Assembly (NCBI GenBank): GCA_964017195.1
Contig: OZ024894.1
Span: 37,669,365 to 37,733,364 of the forward strand
Reading direction: 5' to 3'
DNA from: Siderastrea radians
Taxonomy: Eukaryota; Cnidaria; Anthozoa; Scleractinia; Rhizangiidae
Length of the DNA: 64,000 bases
The position numbers and the translations under genes were made by a program. The notes beneath the pieces were generated by a model. It was not told the origin of the DNA. It saw only the letters and a list, made by a program, of their open reading frames with translations, and did not search any database. Numbering within the stretch: the first letter of the stretch is position 1; every line of letters starts with the position of its first letter. Positions 1-60,399 of this stretch are shown here, in pieces.

Positions 1-887
1 AAATGGAGGAAATGATGACCAAGTAAACGTCTTCATGTTTCTCAAAAACAATGTAACTCACATTATGCCACAATTAAACATCAAATAATCAAACTCCTCC
101 GAAAATACCATCTATCTAACCTGATTTTTGTTTGTGTTTTATTGCGTTTAGCCAAATGGCAGTAGATAAATAACATTTGTTAATTACTTCAAAAAACAGT
201 AGTAAGGGATCCGCTTAGAAGCTTTCAGGGGCTTTCATTAAATGATGATCCCCCTTTAAACAATAAGCTTATACGTCAGAGACGGTTATTTGGGGAAAGG
301 AGAAAGCAAGTTAATAAAGTGCGTACATAGACACAGACATAGACACAGTGCATAGACACAGTGCACGAATTTATAGGAACAAGTTTGAATTATAAAATTC
401 TTTTTTTCTAAAATCCTCTTGTCTTTGGTGCTGTTATAATAATGACAGATAGACTATTTTAAAGTTTCGTGTCCTGAAATAATATTGTGTATGGCTTGCT
501 TCTGAAGGAGCAAGCCCTATAGGACTTGTAAGTAATCGTGAGTTTGGCTGCTGGTTCCAAAAATGCCCGGCTAAGTTCCTACTTGAAATTGGCATTGACT
601 CCAAATAGTTCTATAACATTTAGTTCATGAAAAAAGGGTTTTACTTGGTGCCTGATGATAAATTTTCGAAAGTTTAGTTACATAAGTAAAAGAGTACACT
701 TGTTAAAATAACTGAATTATGAATAAATTAGTATGTAATTCAGTGATAGTAGTGATTTAGATGGAAAATAGAATCTAAATTTGCACTCGTAGACCAACTG
801 ATTTAGAGACCTTAGTGCAAATGAATTTCCACGTAAGGAGCTGCTCAATGTATGCGCCAAAGACTGATTCAGTGCTTCCGAGTTCTT
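1..887. other. No gene recognised
   Basis: AT-rich non-coding sequence without a convincing ORF. A short repeat of CATAGACACAG(TG) occurs at about 325-365. Confidence 0.5.
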
Positions 888-888
888 C

Positions 889-920
<32 letters not shown>

Positions 921-951
921 AGTAGTAGTAGTAGTAAGTAGTAGTAGTAGT

Positions 952-995
<44 letters not shown>

Positions 996-1026
996 AGTAG
1001 TAGTAGTAGTAAGTAGTAGTAGTAGT

Positions 1027-1079
<53 letters not shown>

Positions 1080-1094
1080 AGTAGTAGTAGTAGT

Positions 1095-1132
<38 letters not shown>

Positions 1133-1163
1133 AGTAGTAGTAGTAGTAAGTAGTAGTAGTAGT

Positions 1164-1247
<84 letters not shown>

Positions 1248-1278
1248 AGTAGTAGTAGTAGTAAGTAGTAGTAGTAGT

Positions 1279-1313
<35 letters not shown>

Positions 1314-1328
1314 AGTAGTAGTAGTAGT

Positions 1329-1360
<32 letters not shown>

Positions 1361-1391
1361 AGTAGTAGTAGTAGTAAGTAGTAGTAGTAGT

Positions 1392-1429
<38 letters not shown>

Positions 1430-1430
1430 A
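888..1430. repeat. GTA/AGT microsatellite with extra-A interruptions
   Basis: About 540 bp of GTA repeats broken at irregular intervals by one extra A. The shortest spacing is (GTA)5+A, 16 nt, which itself repeats, so the array grew in blocks. The long minus-strand ORF of runs of Leu, Thr and Tyr is a product of this repeat and not a gene. Confidence 0.97.
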
Positions 1431-1544
1431 ATGCATCATTTGTATGACCGCAAGATTTTACAGTATTGCAAAAGCATATTGATAGTAATTAATAACAAAA
1501 CAAGACTAATAGTACTCTAATATTATGCGAATGAACTTAAGTTA

Positions 1545-2610
1545 CATCACTTTCACTTGATAATAATAATGTATCACGTATATTCGGCATACACAAGGAA
1601 ATAAACTTCACTACTAAGTCATTCACATGATAGTCGTTAGAGTTCATGAGAAGTTTTATGCTTTCTGAGGTTGATTTCCTTTCAATGTCAGGTATTACTT
1701 CATTGATTCGATTGAAGAATGTCTGCCTCTGCAGAGAGTATTTGCTACATTGCTACAAGAAATGAGTTTCATTTTCCACTTCATTTGATTTACACAATGG
1801 GCATAATCTAGTTTCTCTGGGCATATGTTCGGTTTGATATCGACCTAGTTCAATCATAAGTTTGTGATTACTTACTCTAAAATTCACTAAATTTCGTGTT
1901 TCATTAAAGTTTCTTAGCTGGTTTAAATAATCAGATGTAAAGTATTCATCTTTAAAAACTTTATAAAATTGTAATTTCCTTGAATGCTCAAGGCTGTGTC
2001 GTCAGAAAGATATATATTTCTCTTTCATATTAGTTGTATATCGCTTAATTCTATCATTATCTAAAGATTCAGTATCTAAATTGGATAGATGATATTGTTT
2101 TATCAAGTTCATAAAATTGGAATAAAAATGTAGATTCTTCGACATGTGGAAAGATTGTTTGACTAATCTTTGTTGTTTAGATAAACAGAATATTTCATAA
2201 TTTTCTCATTAACTGGGATTGTTAGCGGTAATCTTCCAAGTTCGACTCTGCAAGCTACGTTAGAGTCCTTATTGTTTACTTCTAAGTAGTGTTACAAAAT
2301 TTGAGATGAATTTTTTCTGTTGGGGAACTATCCCATGATTTAAAATTCTGCTTAGTGTACATCCCCCATATCTCACTGTTGTAGCTTAAGATCGGAAATG
2401 TCATTGTGTCAAAAATCTGGGATGCGGTATTGGGATTAAGTCTATTGAAAAGTGTATGTTTTCGTATACTAGAAAAGGCGTGCAGGGCTTTTTCTTTTAA
2501 GTGTTCGACTGCAAGAGTAAAGTTTCCCGTTGGAGTTAAACGTGTACCTAAATAGGTGTATTCTTGAACAATTTCAATTGGCTCGGTCCTGACAGGCTTT
2601 GATCGCTTCA
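1545..2610 (-). mobile_element. Non-LTR retrotransposon relic, RT C-terminal end
   Basis: On the minus strand, frames broken by stops encode VQEYTYLGTRLTPTGNF, then FPILSYNSEIWG, then KLMIELGRYQTEHMPRETR and a CPLC...HFLFQC zinc-knuckle. This is the order found after the RT domain in cnidarian LINE-type elements. The RT catalytic part is missing. A second relic of the same family is at 6575-6961. Confidence 0.75.
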
Positions 2611-3984
2611 GGATTTGTTATGTAAATTAGCTGAAGGGGGATTGAATCCCCCCTCAGTTAATATTAACAGTAACTTAACGCCATGATTTGTCACCTTAAG
2701 GATTCATAAGAATGAAACGAGGTGTTAGCTTCTTGCTGCAAAATATGACGATGTTGACAGATAATTACAATTTATTGAGACCTGTTGACAAATAGAGAAG
2801 AGAAAAAAAAAGGAAAAATAAAGCGCGCAATATAATCTTCTATCGGGCCCAATTTTAGCAGCGTTCTTTATATTTCCTCTTATTTACTTTATTTGGTCGT
2901 CCGCTAAAACCTTTTCTTGCTCTGCGGTTACCGCGGGCCCGTTTAACCGAACGGAAATAGAGTCTGGCCGGTCGTCTGGCCGCAGGTCACGCGTGGGAAA
3001 TTTTTCGCATTAAGATCGAGAAATTTGTTCGCTTTTTTCCTTTGCCAGGCACTTTTTTTGCCTTACAACGTGAAAGCCAGCGTGGATCAAGTGTTCGTTA
3101 GAAATTTCTTGGCTTGGTTTCGTTGAATTTCTTTTCGTCTGTCCCTTTGTATGACTAATGGAAACAAGATCGCAGTGAAATTTTAACCTGATTGCAGCTT
3201 ATTTTTTATCAAGTAACTAAACTTATTTCTACTAAAAAACAAACAAACAAAGAGAGTAGTTACTTTGAGGGCACAGGCGGCACAAGTACCCCGGCTTTTG
3301 TCGCTTGCATAAGACGTAAGCCTGCTGAGGAAGCCTGCTTGCGAGATAATTTTCACCGCAATCTCTGCTACTGTTTATTCGACCTTGTTGACGTGACTGG
3401 ACATCGAAGGCAATCGGGGCATCACTTCTCTGGATCCTGGGCATACATCAAAGTAGCATTAACCTGGGCATTGAGTATTTCCGCTGCTTTACGTGGTTCT
3501 CGATTTGCTTTGTGTAAATTTCCCTGGACCACCAGCGTGAATGATTCCGAGATATAATACTGGTTCAAGCCGGCGCGCGTTGGGTGAGATGTGTGCATCA
3601 GCTGGGTTTATATTTCACGCCGGGTGACCCTTTATAAAACAGAGTTTCCGCAAGAGCGGAGTTATCAAGAAGGCGCCTTATTCCGTAACGTCAAAAGAAG
3701 AATGAAAGTCGTCCATAACACCTTTGCGTAACGTAACCTCTGCCGTAACGTTAACTATTAGTTACATTCTAGCGTCTCCGATAAAAAAAGGGGTTGCTTG
3801 TTGATTCTGATTAGGTTCGGCTGATATACACATTACGAGTAATCTCTCTTTTCGCTTAGGGACAGTCGAGCAAATTAAAAAGAACGCGAGCCAGCGCGAA
3901 AATCGCCCGCTGCGTAGAATCGTGACGCGCGCGTGATTGATTTCCTTGGGTATTTATATGCTGCGAAATTAAAATATTTAGCCG
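2611..3984. other. No gene recognised; GC-richer patch
   Basis: Between about 2820 and 3640 the sequence is richer in GC and CpG than its surroundings. This could be an old promoter or a repeat. The open frames here, up to 121 codons, show no domain and no splice-consistent link to the main gene. A short hairpin of GGGGGATT/AATCCCCC lies at about 2636-2660. Confidence 0.4.
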
Positions 3985-4685
3985 TACAGAGCAGATTAAT
4001 TTTAGCCGTACCCTTGGGTATATGCTATGTAGAAGCACAGAGCAGATTAACGCGAAGGCAAAATTAACCGTGCCCTTGGGTATGTGCTACCTAAAAGGGC
4101 ACAGAGCAGATTAACACGAAGGCAAAATTAACTGAACCCTTGGGTATGTGCTACCTAAAAGGGCACAGAGCAGATTAACACGAAGGCAAAATTAACTGAA
4201 CCCTTGGGTATGTGCTACCTAAAAGGGCACAGAGCAGATTAATGCGAAGGCAAAATTAACAGAACCCTTGGGTATGTGCTACCTAAAAGGGCACAGAGCA
4301 GATTAACGCGAAGGCAAAATTAACTGAACCCTTGGGTATGTGCTACCTAAAAGGGCACAGAGCAGATTAACGCGAAGGCAAAATTAACTGAACCCTTGGG
4401 TATGTGCTACCTAAAAGGGCACAGGCCAGATTAATGCAAAGGCAAATTTATTTGTGTCCTTGGGTATGTGCTACCTAAAAGGGCACAGAGCAGAGTAACG
4501 CGAAGGCAAAATTACTTGTGCCCTTGGGTATGTGCTACCTAAAAGGGCACAGAACAGATTAGTGCAAAGGAAAAATTAACTGAACCCTTGGGTATGTGCT
4601 ACCTAAAAGGGCACAGAGCAGATTAATGCGATCAGGCAAAATTACCTCTATCTGTGGGTATATGCTTCCTAAAAAGGCACTGTGA
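3985..4685. repeat. 64-bp minisatellite, about 11 copies
   Basis: The start AGCAGATTAA recurs at 4041, 4105, 4169, 4233, 4297, 4361, 4425, 4489, 4553 and 4617, an exact 64-bp period. A shorter first unit starts at 3989. Each unit contains CCCTTGGGTATGTGCTACC then AAAAGGGCACAG; units with GTGCCCTT can fold with AAGGGCAC. Copies are about 90-98% alike by eye. Confidence 0.95.
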
Positions 4686-5803
4686 TTCAACCCAAAGTTT
4701 TTCCCGCCAAAACTACACGGTGAGTCACAGTCCAAAGCAATTCCTTTTATCGCTTCCACAACAGGGCCAAATTTTGAAGAGCGAGCCAACCCGTCTTTCG
4801 CACACTCTCGCTGCCGAGGCAATCTGGCATAAAGCTCAAACGACGACACAACAAAACTATGGCTTGGTTGTCTGTTGAAGTCACAACCTCGCTTGGCGGA
4901 CTTCCCATGTATTGATGCTACAGTGTATTTCGTCAGGAAAGTGGTGGAAATTTCTCTCTTAGCAAATTCATCTTAAGCCTTAAGCCGTACGCAAGTTTAG
5001 TGACTACATACCAGTGCTTTTCTGGGTCCCGATTATAGCCAGTAACTCTGGAAACATGCGGAAAGCGACCAAGGATACTTGGACGAGGCGCGATCGACGC
5101 CATAGCTCTATTTTATCGAGCCTACCAGTGTCACAGTAAACTCATTGTCCTCTGTAGATTGTTATTTCCGCTCAAGTAGAATATTAATGATCTTGTAGCC
5201 TTTTAACTTATTAGTCTTCAACACCAATCAGATCTACGAATTGGGTCTCTTCCTGTGTGAAAGCTTTGTATATGTTGTACATTGAAGTATGGTACATGGT
5301 AGACAATTGATTGTCGCCGGGAGGGATAATTGATGAGGGAACGTCATCAAACAGATCAAACTCAGGTCAAACTGATTGGCGAGCCCGGGTTGGCGAGTAC
5401 ATTATTAGCGTTCGGTGTACACCGGGTGTACAAAACGTCGAATTTCAATTTCACATGAAAGTTGAAATGCATCGCAAAATAATACCTTGTCACAAACAGA
5501 AATGTATGCGAGGTTCTAATTGACTTGTCCCCGTACTAAATACAGTACTCTGTTTTCCAATATATAGTCATTTGAAAACTATAAATAATGCGTATATCAA
5601 GGCATAGATTTTGTCGTTCGTTATGTAGACCGTCAATCAAAATGGGCAAGTTTTGGTTTCAAAATATACCCTCACGCATCTAAATCATGCGTTTTGTTAC
5701 TGACCGAAGAACATAGTTGGCGAAATGTTTTGCCGACAGTGATTGCACAGGCATATGCTTGATGTGTAAATTAACATGTTACAGTAGGCCAGATAGAAAA
5801 GCT
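4686..5803. other. No gene recognised
   Basis: Unique-looking sequence. Open frames of 70-96 codons have no domain, no splice context and overlap on both strands. Confidence 0.4.
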
Positions 5804-5872
5804 GGACTGGACTCTGGACTGGACTCTGGACTGGACTTTGGACTGGACTCTGGACTGGACTTTGGACTGACT
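5804..5872. repeat. Short tandem repeat of GGACTGGACT(C/T)T
   Basis: CTGGACTGGACTCTGGACT and variants with TTT repeat about five times with a 15-16 nt period. Confidence 0.9.
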
Positions 5873-6574
5873 TTTATTGAATTGAAATGAACTTAATATT
5901 TTACTAATTAGTTAATAATGAAAAATAAAGTGAAAATTTTTTTTCGGCATGAATATTTTTTCGGGACTAATTTGCAATATTTTTTTTGCTTTGTGCCGTT
6001 ATGCACGATTTATATTTCTTCTGTAAAAGTTGTGCAGGAATTTTTTCGTATTTGCCCCCACCTCCCTCTTCCAAAAAAAATAAAAATAAAACAAAATGGT
6101 CCATCCCTTAAATAAAAACAACTCAATGTACTTATGAACCAGTTTTTAGTAACATTTTTTAACAATTTACCAGAAAACCCACGCTCCTCCACGACAGCGC
6201 GCAGCTCGCGCGATGTAATTTTCGATCTGCGTGGAGCCTGTTAGTGAGTAAAAGACCTATTGTTTTCTTTTCTGGCTTGAAAAGTGTTGACAGATTGAAA
6301 CCGGGGAGTAGAAGAACCGATCACTGCGCGGGTTACAGTACGTGGTATGCTAACAAAATAAAGACATAAAATGGGGAAAACATTGTAGTACTGTAGTACA
6401 GCGACTGTAGTACGTGTTTGATTTTCCAATACGTTGGTAAATCGGCCTTGTCCGATGAAAGGAAACTTCTGGTATCTGGCATGAGAACTGTCAGTGAAAA
6501 GACGCTTTGTTTTTTTGAAATTCAATTCTGGGAATATCTGGAATATATAGGTAACTGACAGGCGCGTTAACAAC
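5873..6574. other. No gene recognised
   Basis: AT-rich sequence with short overlapping frames. Nothing supports a gene here. Confidence 0.4.
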
Positions 6575-6961
6575 CATCAAATAACAATCGCGTGCCGTGT
6601 AGTAGTAGAATTTCTTTCCCTGCAAAGAGCATTTGCTACAGTGAAACAAGAAATGAGGTTCATTTTCTACTTGATTTGACTTACACAATGGGCATAATCA
6701 TTTTTCTCTGGGCATATGATCGCCCCGTTATCGATCTAGTTCGATCATAAGTTTGTGATTACCTATTTTAAGCTTCACTTAATTTCGTCTTTCATTGAAA
6801 TTTCTTAGCTGGTGTAATCAGATGGAGAGTATTCATCTTTAAAAACTTTATAAAATCCTAATTTCTTAGAATGTTTTAACATTAGGCTTTGACACCAGAA
6901 GGATAATATATTCCTCTTTCATAATAGTTGTATATCGCCTAATTCTATCATTGTCTGATGA
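6575..6961 (-). mobile_element. Second LINE relic of the same family
   Basis: The minus strand encodes SDNDRIRRYTTIMKEEY, later CKSNQVENEPHFLFHC, the same zinc-knuckle block as in the 1545-2610 relic. The relic stops abruptly at 6961, where a TTAA-type repeat begins. Confidence 0.7.
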
Positions 6962-9651
6962 TTCAGGAGTGTATTTAGACTATTTTCTGTCTTTTTTCCG
7001 TCCTTTTCCCCTTCGTTTATAAGAAGAAGAAGATAATCCTTTACTGTTTGATTAAGAGGCTCTGACTGTAAATATCGAGAATCGGTGGACAAGCTCAAAA
7101 AATCGAAAATTCTGATAACTTGCCAGAAGAACACTTTTGGGGAGCTATCTTCGATAATATTACTTAAACCTTCTGGAATTCTATTGTTTTCGGGAAATTC
7201 GGAAAAACGGTTTTGCTTAATTTATTACGCAATAATCAGGCTTAAAATCAAACAAATTGAAAGCGCTTGCTTTTTTAAAACAATTTGCAACGCCAGAAAA
7301 CAATTTTAATTTTAAATGATAGCAATGCTCTTCTACTTTCTATCAATAGGAATTGCATGGAGTTTTGCTTTATTTCTGTGGTTTGGTGGTTCTTTGAAAC
7401 AAAGCCATTTTGCGCACTTCGGAAAAAGGCAAAAATTGGTAAACTTTAGAGGCTTAAAATGGGTCTTGGTATGTCTAATATCGAATTGAAATAAACACTG
7501 TGATAAAGTTTGGCCCTACTTCCATTATAATATGAAATAAAAAATCTGGGCAATTCAGGCTCGCGCTGACAAAAACACAAAATCGCGAACCAGTGTTGCC
7601 AAAAATTGAACAATGAAATGAATGAAATGAAAAGTAGTAGTTTGGGTGAGCTCAATTTAGAGGATTTTATTTACTGAAGACACACAAAGAATGAACCAAA
7701 ACATTCCTTCAATCTATCCTTGCATTGTTTTGGGCTTATACTATTTCTACGTAAAACTAAAGAGAAGGAGAAAAAGTTTTAAAAGTTCTACACAGCTGTT
7801 GCGTGACCTGAGTCACGTGAATGTTTTTTGTCAATTTGTCAACCTACTTATGGCAGTTTTTAAATGCGGTCTCTTACATTGGCCGCTGTTTTATGCATGG
7901 CTAGTTCTCCAGCGAATACCGTACGCATCCCTGTGTTTGGGGCATACTGTCATGTGCAGCTGATATTCCACTGGGACGAAAATTGCGACAGGCAAGTCCA
8001 GAATTAGTTTCGTATACATATGACACCTTTCTCTTCGAGAGAAGAAAACTGCAAAATATAGCATGTTGTTGTGTACGTGATGTGATCGCTCTTTTCAAAC
8101 GGCTACTAAGATTTTGGGCGACTTTTTGAAATGACACTATTTTGGCCAGGAGCAAAAGTGCATCATTATTATTATGATATATACGCATTTGTCAAAAATT
8201 GTGCTGTTCCTATCGATATTATTACACTTGTATAAATATGTTGAAAAAAACACAAACCACGGACGTTCCGGCAGCGGGATCGGTATTTACGAGTTCTAAA
8301 TGCTGCTGTACATCTAGGAGATATTAATGCACAGCTTGTTTGGTTTTACTTTGCAAGATCGCTGAGAACTCTTTCACGGTTTTAGAGGATAAGATTTTCA
8401 TTGAAGAATATTTTCACGTTTGCATGAACCTGCAGTGATCGGTTGCGTGACTGGATTAGTTTGAGTGATACTTTTGTGTTCCTTACTTTACACAGCCAAA
8501 CTGAGCTCTCAATTTATACGCGTACGTCAACTTTAATGATTTGTAAAAGGAACCGTTTGGATTTTTCGAGAACAATAGTTCCCCCCCCCCCAAAAAAAAA
8601 AAAACTGCAAATAACAAAGAAAGGCCATTGGTGCTGCAGAGTGTAGACATCTGACAAAAAATGATAACCCACTGCACTCTAGTTTCACCAACAATTTTCC
8701 AAATTTGTTCGTAGTTCTTCAGAAAGACAAATGAAGATATCAGCGAATGCATCATCTAGTAGAAAGACCATCCGAAAATAGTTACAGTAAACGATTTGTC
8801 ATATTTCAAGTCGTCCTTCCATTACAGTTTTTTTTCTATTATCCAAATTATGCACGTTTTGGCAACACTGGTTCGCGAATTTGTGTTTTTGTCAGCGCGA
8901 GCCTGAATTGCCCAGATTTTTTATTTCATATTTTAATAGAAGTAGGGCCAAACTTTATCACAGTGTTTATTTCAATTCGATATTAGACATACCAAGACCC
9001 ATTTTAAGCCTCTAAAGCTTACCAATTTTTGCCTTCTTCCGAAGTGCGCAAAATGGCTTTGTTTCAAAGAACCACCAAACCACAGAAATAAAGCAAAACT
9101 CCATGCAATTCCTATTGATAGAAAGTAGAAGAGTATTGCTATCATTTAAAATCAAAATTGTTTTCTGGCGTTGCAAATTGTTTAAAAGCAAGCGCTTTCA
9201 ATTTGTTTAATTTTAAGCCTGATTATTGCGTAATAAATTAAGCAAAACAGTTTTTTCCGAATTTCCCGAAAACAATAGAATTCCGGAAGGTTTAAGTAAT
9301 ATTTTCGAAGATAGCTCCCCAAAAGTGTTCTTCTGGCAAGTTATGAGGATTTTCGATTTTTTGAGCTTGTCCGCCGATTCTCGATATTTACAGTCAGAGC
9401 CTCTTAAGTATTTTTCTTAGAACAAATTCATATATTTTTCGATGTCGTCATGACTGCAAGCTCGGAACTCAAGATGGCGGCCCCAAAATGGCTTGTTTGT
9501 GACGTCACTATGACATCATGACACGTCGTTATTGACACCTCATAAATCCACTCTATTATAAGCTAATGACGTGCTAAAAACATGTCAAGTCTCATCACAA
9601 GAGCATTAATTCTTCTATGGGAAGTGCCCCCCCCCCCCAGGCAAAATAGGG
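6962..9651. mobile_element. Host repeat split by a long-TIR element
   Basis: The flanks 6962-7055 and 9408-9651 together match the continuous repeat at 44695-45077. The right end reads CCAGGCAAAATAGGG followed by TTAA, a piggyBac-like terminus. The left terminus is missing, replaced by the LINE relic. Confidence 0.7.
7052..9407. mobile_element. TTAA-flanked transposon with about 550-bp TIRs, nested
   Basis: The element body is 7056-9403, flanked by TTAA at 7052-7055 and 9404-9407. It begins GAGGCTCTGACTG and ends CAGTCAGAGCCTC. Inverted arms run from 7056 to about 7604 and from about 8857 to 9403 with high identity. The core (7605-8856) has no recognisable transposase, so it looks non-autonomous. 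The TTAA target suggests a piggyBac or Kolobok-type mobiliser; the TIR does not begin with the usual CCY of piggyBac. Confidence 0.85.
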
Positions 9652-9655
9652 TTAA

Positions 9656-10370
9656 CGTATACCCCATCTTGTAGAGCACACCAAAGGCTTTCTAACAAAG
9701 GCAAAATCTTTGCAAATATTGAGACACAGCAAAAAACCCAGGAGTAAGGTTCCATCACCAATGGTGGATACAAGCAGGTGTCTGTTCTAAAGCCACGTGG
9801 TCTTCTCGTCTCATTTTGTTTGAAACCGCTGTAAACGAACTGTACACTCATCAAGTTCCATTTTTATATCCTTTGTGTTTTTACCCCCCCCCCCCCCCCC
9901 TGCTCCCTTCCTTCCCTCTCCCTCCTCCACTGTTTAAGGAATCCCAACAATAGCACTAGAATGAATAATTCCACGCTGGCTATCATCTGGTATTTGGAAG
10001 CGATATCATAAGTGAATTAATTATATAAGAACGCCAAAACGGAACATTAGATTTTCTGCATTGTCATGAAATATCCATCACTCGCCCATTTCCATGTCAA
10101 CTGGTCAGGTCAACTGAAAACATGTCTTCAGCTGTGGATGCAAAATTCTTCACAATTAAAAATTAACCGCGGTTTGTGTTTTATTCTTAGTCAAGCTACG
10201 ATGGCCTAAGAACTAGAGTTTATATAACATGGTACAGCCTTCAAGAGTTCAGCATTACTTAAATAACTCTCCTTTCTCGCTACGTTGTACTGCCCTCAGT
10301 TTTTTTCACCAGTAAGCTTGTTCAACAGCTATAGAGGTTTTAATATACATTTATCATTTTTGTAATTCAG
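9656..10370. other. Upstream or intronic sequence, no exon recognised
   Basis: Contains a C-run at about 9885-9901 and the splice acceptor of exon 1. No frame with the expected NIDO start (FPFFG-like) was found here. Confidence 0.4.
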
Positions 10371-58996
<48,626 letters not shown>

Positions 58997-59258
58997 GGGA
59001 ACGTTAAGCGTTTTAAGGGTGAATCATTCATTTCTAAAAGCCCGTGTTTGAAACGTTGACAGGGATGACCAAGACCAGCACAGCAATTCATTTGTGTTTC
59101 TTGTGTCTGTCTTTATCTCTCAGTGCTGTTTTAGAAAACGTAGTTACGCGACATGATATATTTTCTAGTTAGTGCTCGTTTTGCTTCATCTAGCACTGAC
59201 GTTGTCGACGTTTTGACAAACGAAATGACCAAAATCCAACAGTAAAGCATTCTACATT

Positions 59259-59264
59259 ATTAAA
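59259..59264 (+). promoter_or_regulatory. Candidate polyadenylation signal ATTAAA
   Basis: ATTAAA lies 263 nt after the stop codon. A second candidate, AATAAA, is at 59850-59855. Which one is used cannot be decided from sequence. Confidence 0.35.
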
Positions 59265-59362
59265 GCTAATACTCTAGGATAGCTTAATGGTGTGTGGCTT
59301 TTCCCAAGTGAAAAAAAAGGGAAAGAAACAGATTGATGATATTATGCTTTCACTTAAGGTAA

Positions 59363-59648
59363 TGTTACACGGGATATTTGAAGACAGCCGGTTTTTAGTG
59401 CAACAATATTGTGCCAAAAGTTCACGCCGTGAACTGGACACGGACGATTTTCTGAGTAATTTTCGCACTGCAAGTTTTTGAACCAGCTTCAAAAACTTGC
59501 AACGCCAAATCACGAGTTTTGTTCGTGATTTGGCGATATCTGTATACTTTCGTATACAATATACTTGTCGTGTTTTTTGCACAACGCCTCGAAAACCAAA
59601 ACCCTATTTGCTGCCCCCGTAATGCTTTAAAAATCGTCCCGTGTAACA
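59363..59648. mobile_element. 286-bp MITE
   Basis: TGTTACACGGGA at the left is mirrored by TCCCGTGTAACA at the right. The middle holds two further hairpins, TTTTTGAA/TTCAAAAA and CCAAATCACGA/TCGTGATTTGG. Confidence 0.7.
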
Positions 59649-59961
59649 CGTCTGTTGCCAGTAGTCAGTGAATTTGTCCTTTAGGATGTAGCCAGTGAAA
59701 TGCTATTTATTTATTAGAATTATGTTCTTTTTAGTGGTCCTTTTTTACCATTTTAAGGATGGTATATAGCGTTGAATCGTAGCAGCATGAGCGTGTTATC
59801 ATCCCGTTTGACTATTTTCTTTATAGTTTTTGCACATGCTTAAACGATTAATAAATACCTTCGCTATTCAGGAACCTCTAGAAAGCGATCGCTCTATTTT
59901 ATGTATAATTTAACTCTCTTATTATGTAGACCTCATCTGTTTCTCTGTCTTTCCCCATCAG

Positions 59962-60083
59962 TTAAAGACAAACAGTTTATGAGGTCAATTCTTGGAGTGA
60001 AAGGAGATGTTCTTGGTAATCAACTGATCCTCCAGGAAAAAATTCTGCCAAAGGTGCCTCAACTAAGCCATCAGATAAATTAG
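59962..60083 (+). CDS. Possible alternative terminal exon
   Basis: A good acceptor (CTTTCCCCATCAG) opens a frame that stops at 60083: KDKQFMRSILGVKGDVLGNQ and on to LSHQIN. It needs a phase 1 donor, like the EGF exons, so it could be an alternative last exon skipping the membrane exon, or part of a tail isoform. No matching donor after exon 23 is evident. Speculative. Confidence 0.25.
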
Positions 60084-60278
60084 ACCTCAGTTACACAAAG
60101 AAAAGCAAAAAAATTTCTCTTGAAAAATTAAAGCAACGGTGGCCCTGGCACTGGTTGGTATTTCTGTTTTTAATTCCTTCTTTTCCGAGGCGCAAGGGCT
60201 CATTTTTTTCTTTTTTTAATTTTCAGTTAACACTTTATTGTAACAGTTCACATTTACACAGGTTCACATGACTAAAAC

Positions 60279-60279
60279 A

Positions 60280-60310
<31 letters not shown>

Positions 60311-60368
60311 ATGAATGAATAAATAAATAAATAAATAAATAAAAAGATAAATAAATAAATAAATAAAA
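60279..60368. repeat. (AATA)n tail microsatellite
   Basis: AAAT/AATA repeats lie next to the 3' end of the minus-strand LINE and are probably its tail. Confidence 0.9.
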
Positions 60369-60399
60369 GACAAAAAGGGGGGGAGAACAAAATTAAGGC

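Larger units (their letters stand above)
58997..60229. other. 3' UTR and downstream flank
   Basis: Contains two candidate polyadenylation signals and the small element listed separately. Confidence 0.5.

Noticed and set aside
888..1439. 183-codon minus-strand ORF of Leu/Thr/Tyr runs
   Set aside because: It is the translation of a GTA microsatellite.
3192..3557. 121-codon ORF in the GC-richer patch
   Set aside because: No domain, no signal peptide, overlapped by an opposite-strand frame; could not be linked to the NIDO exon.
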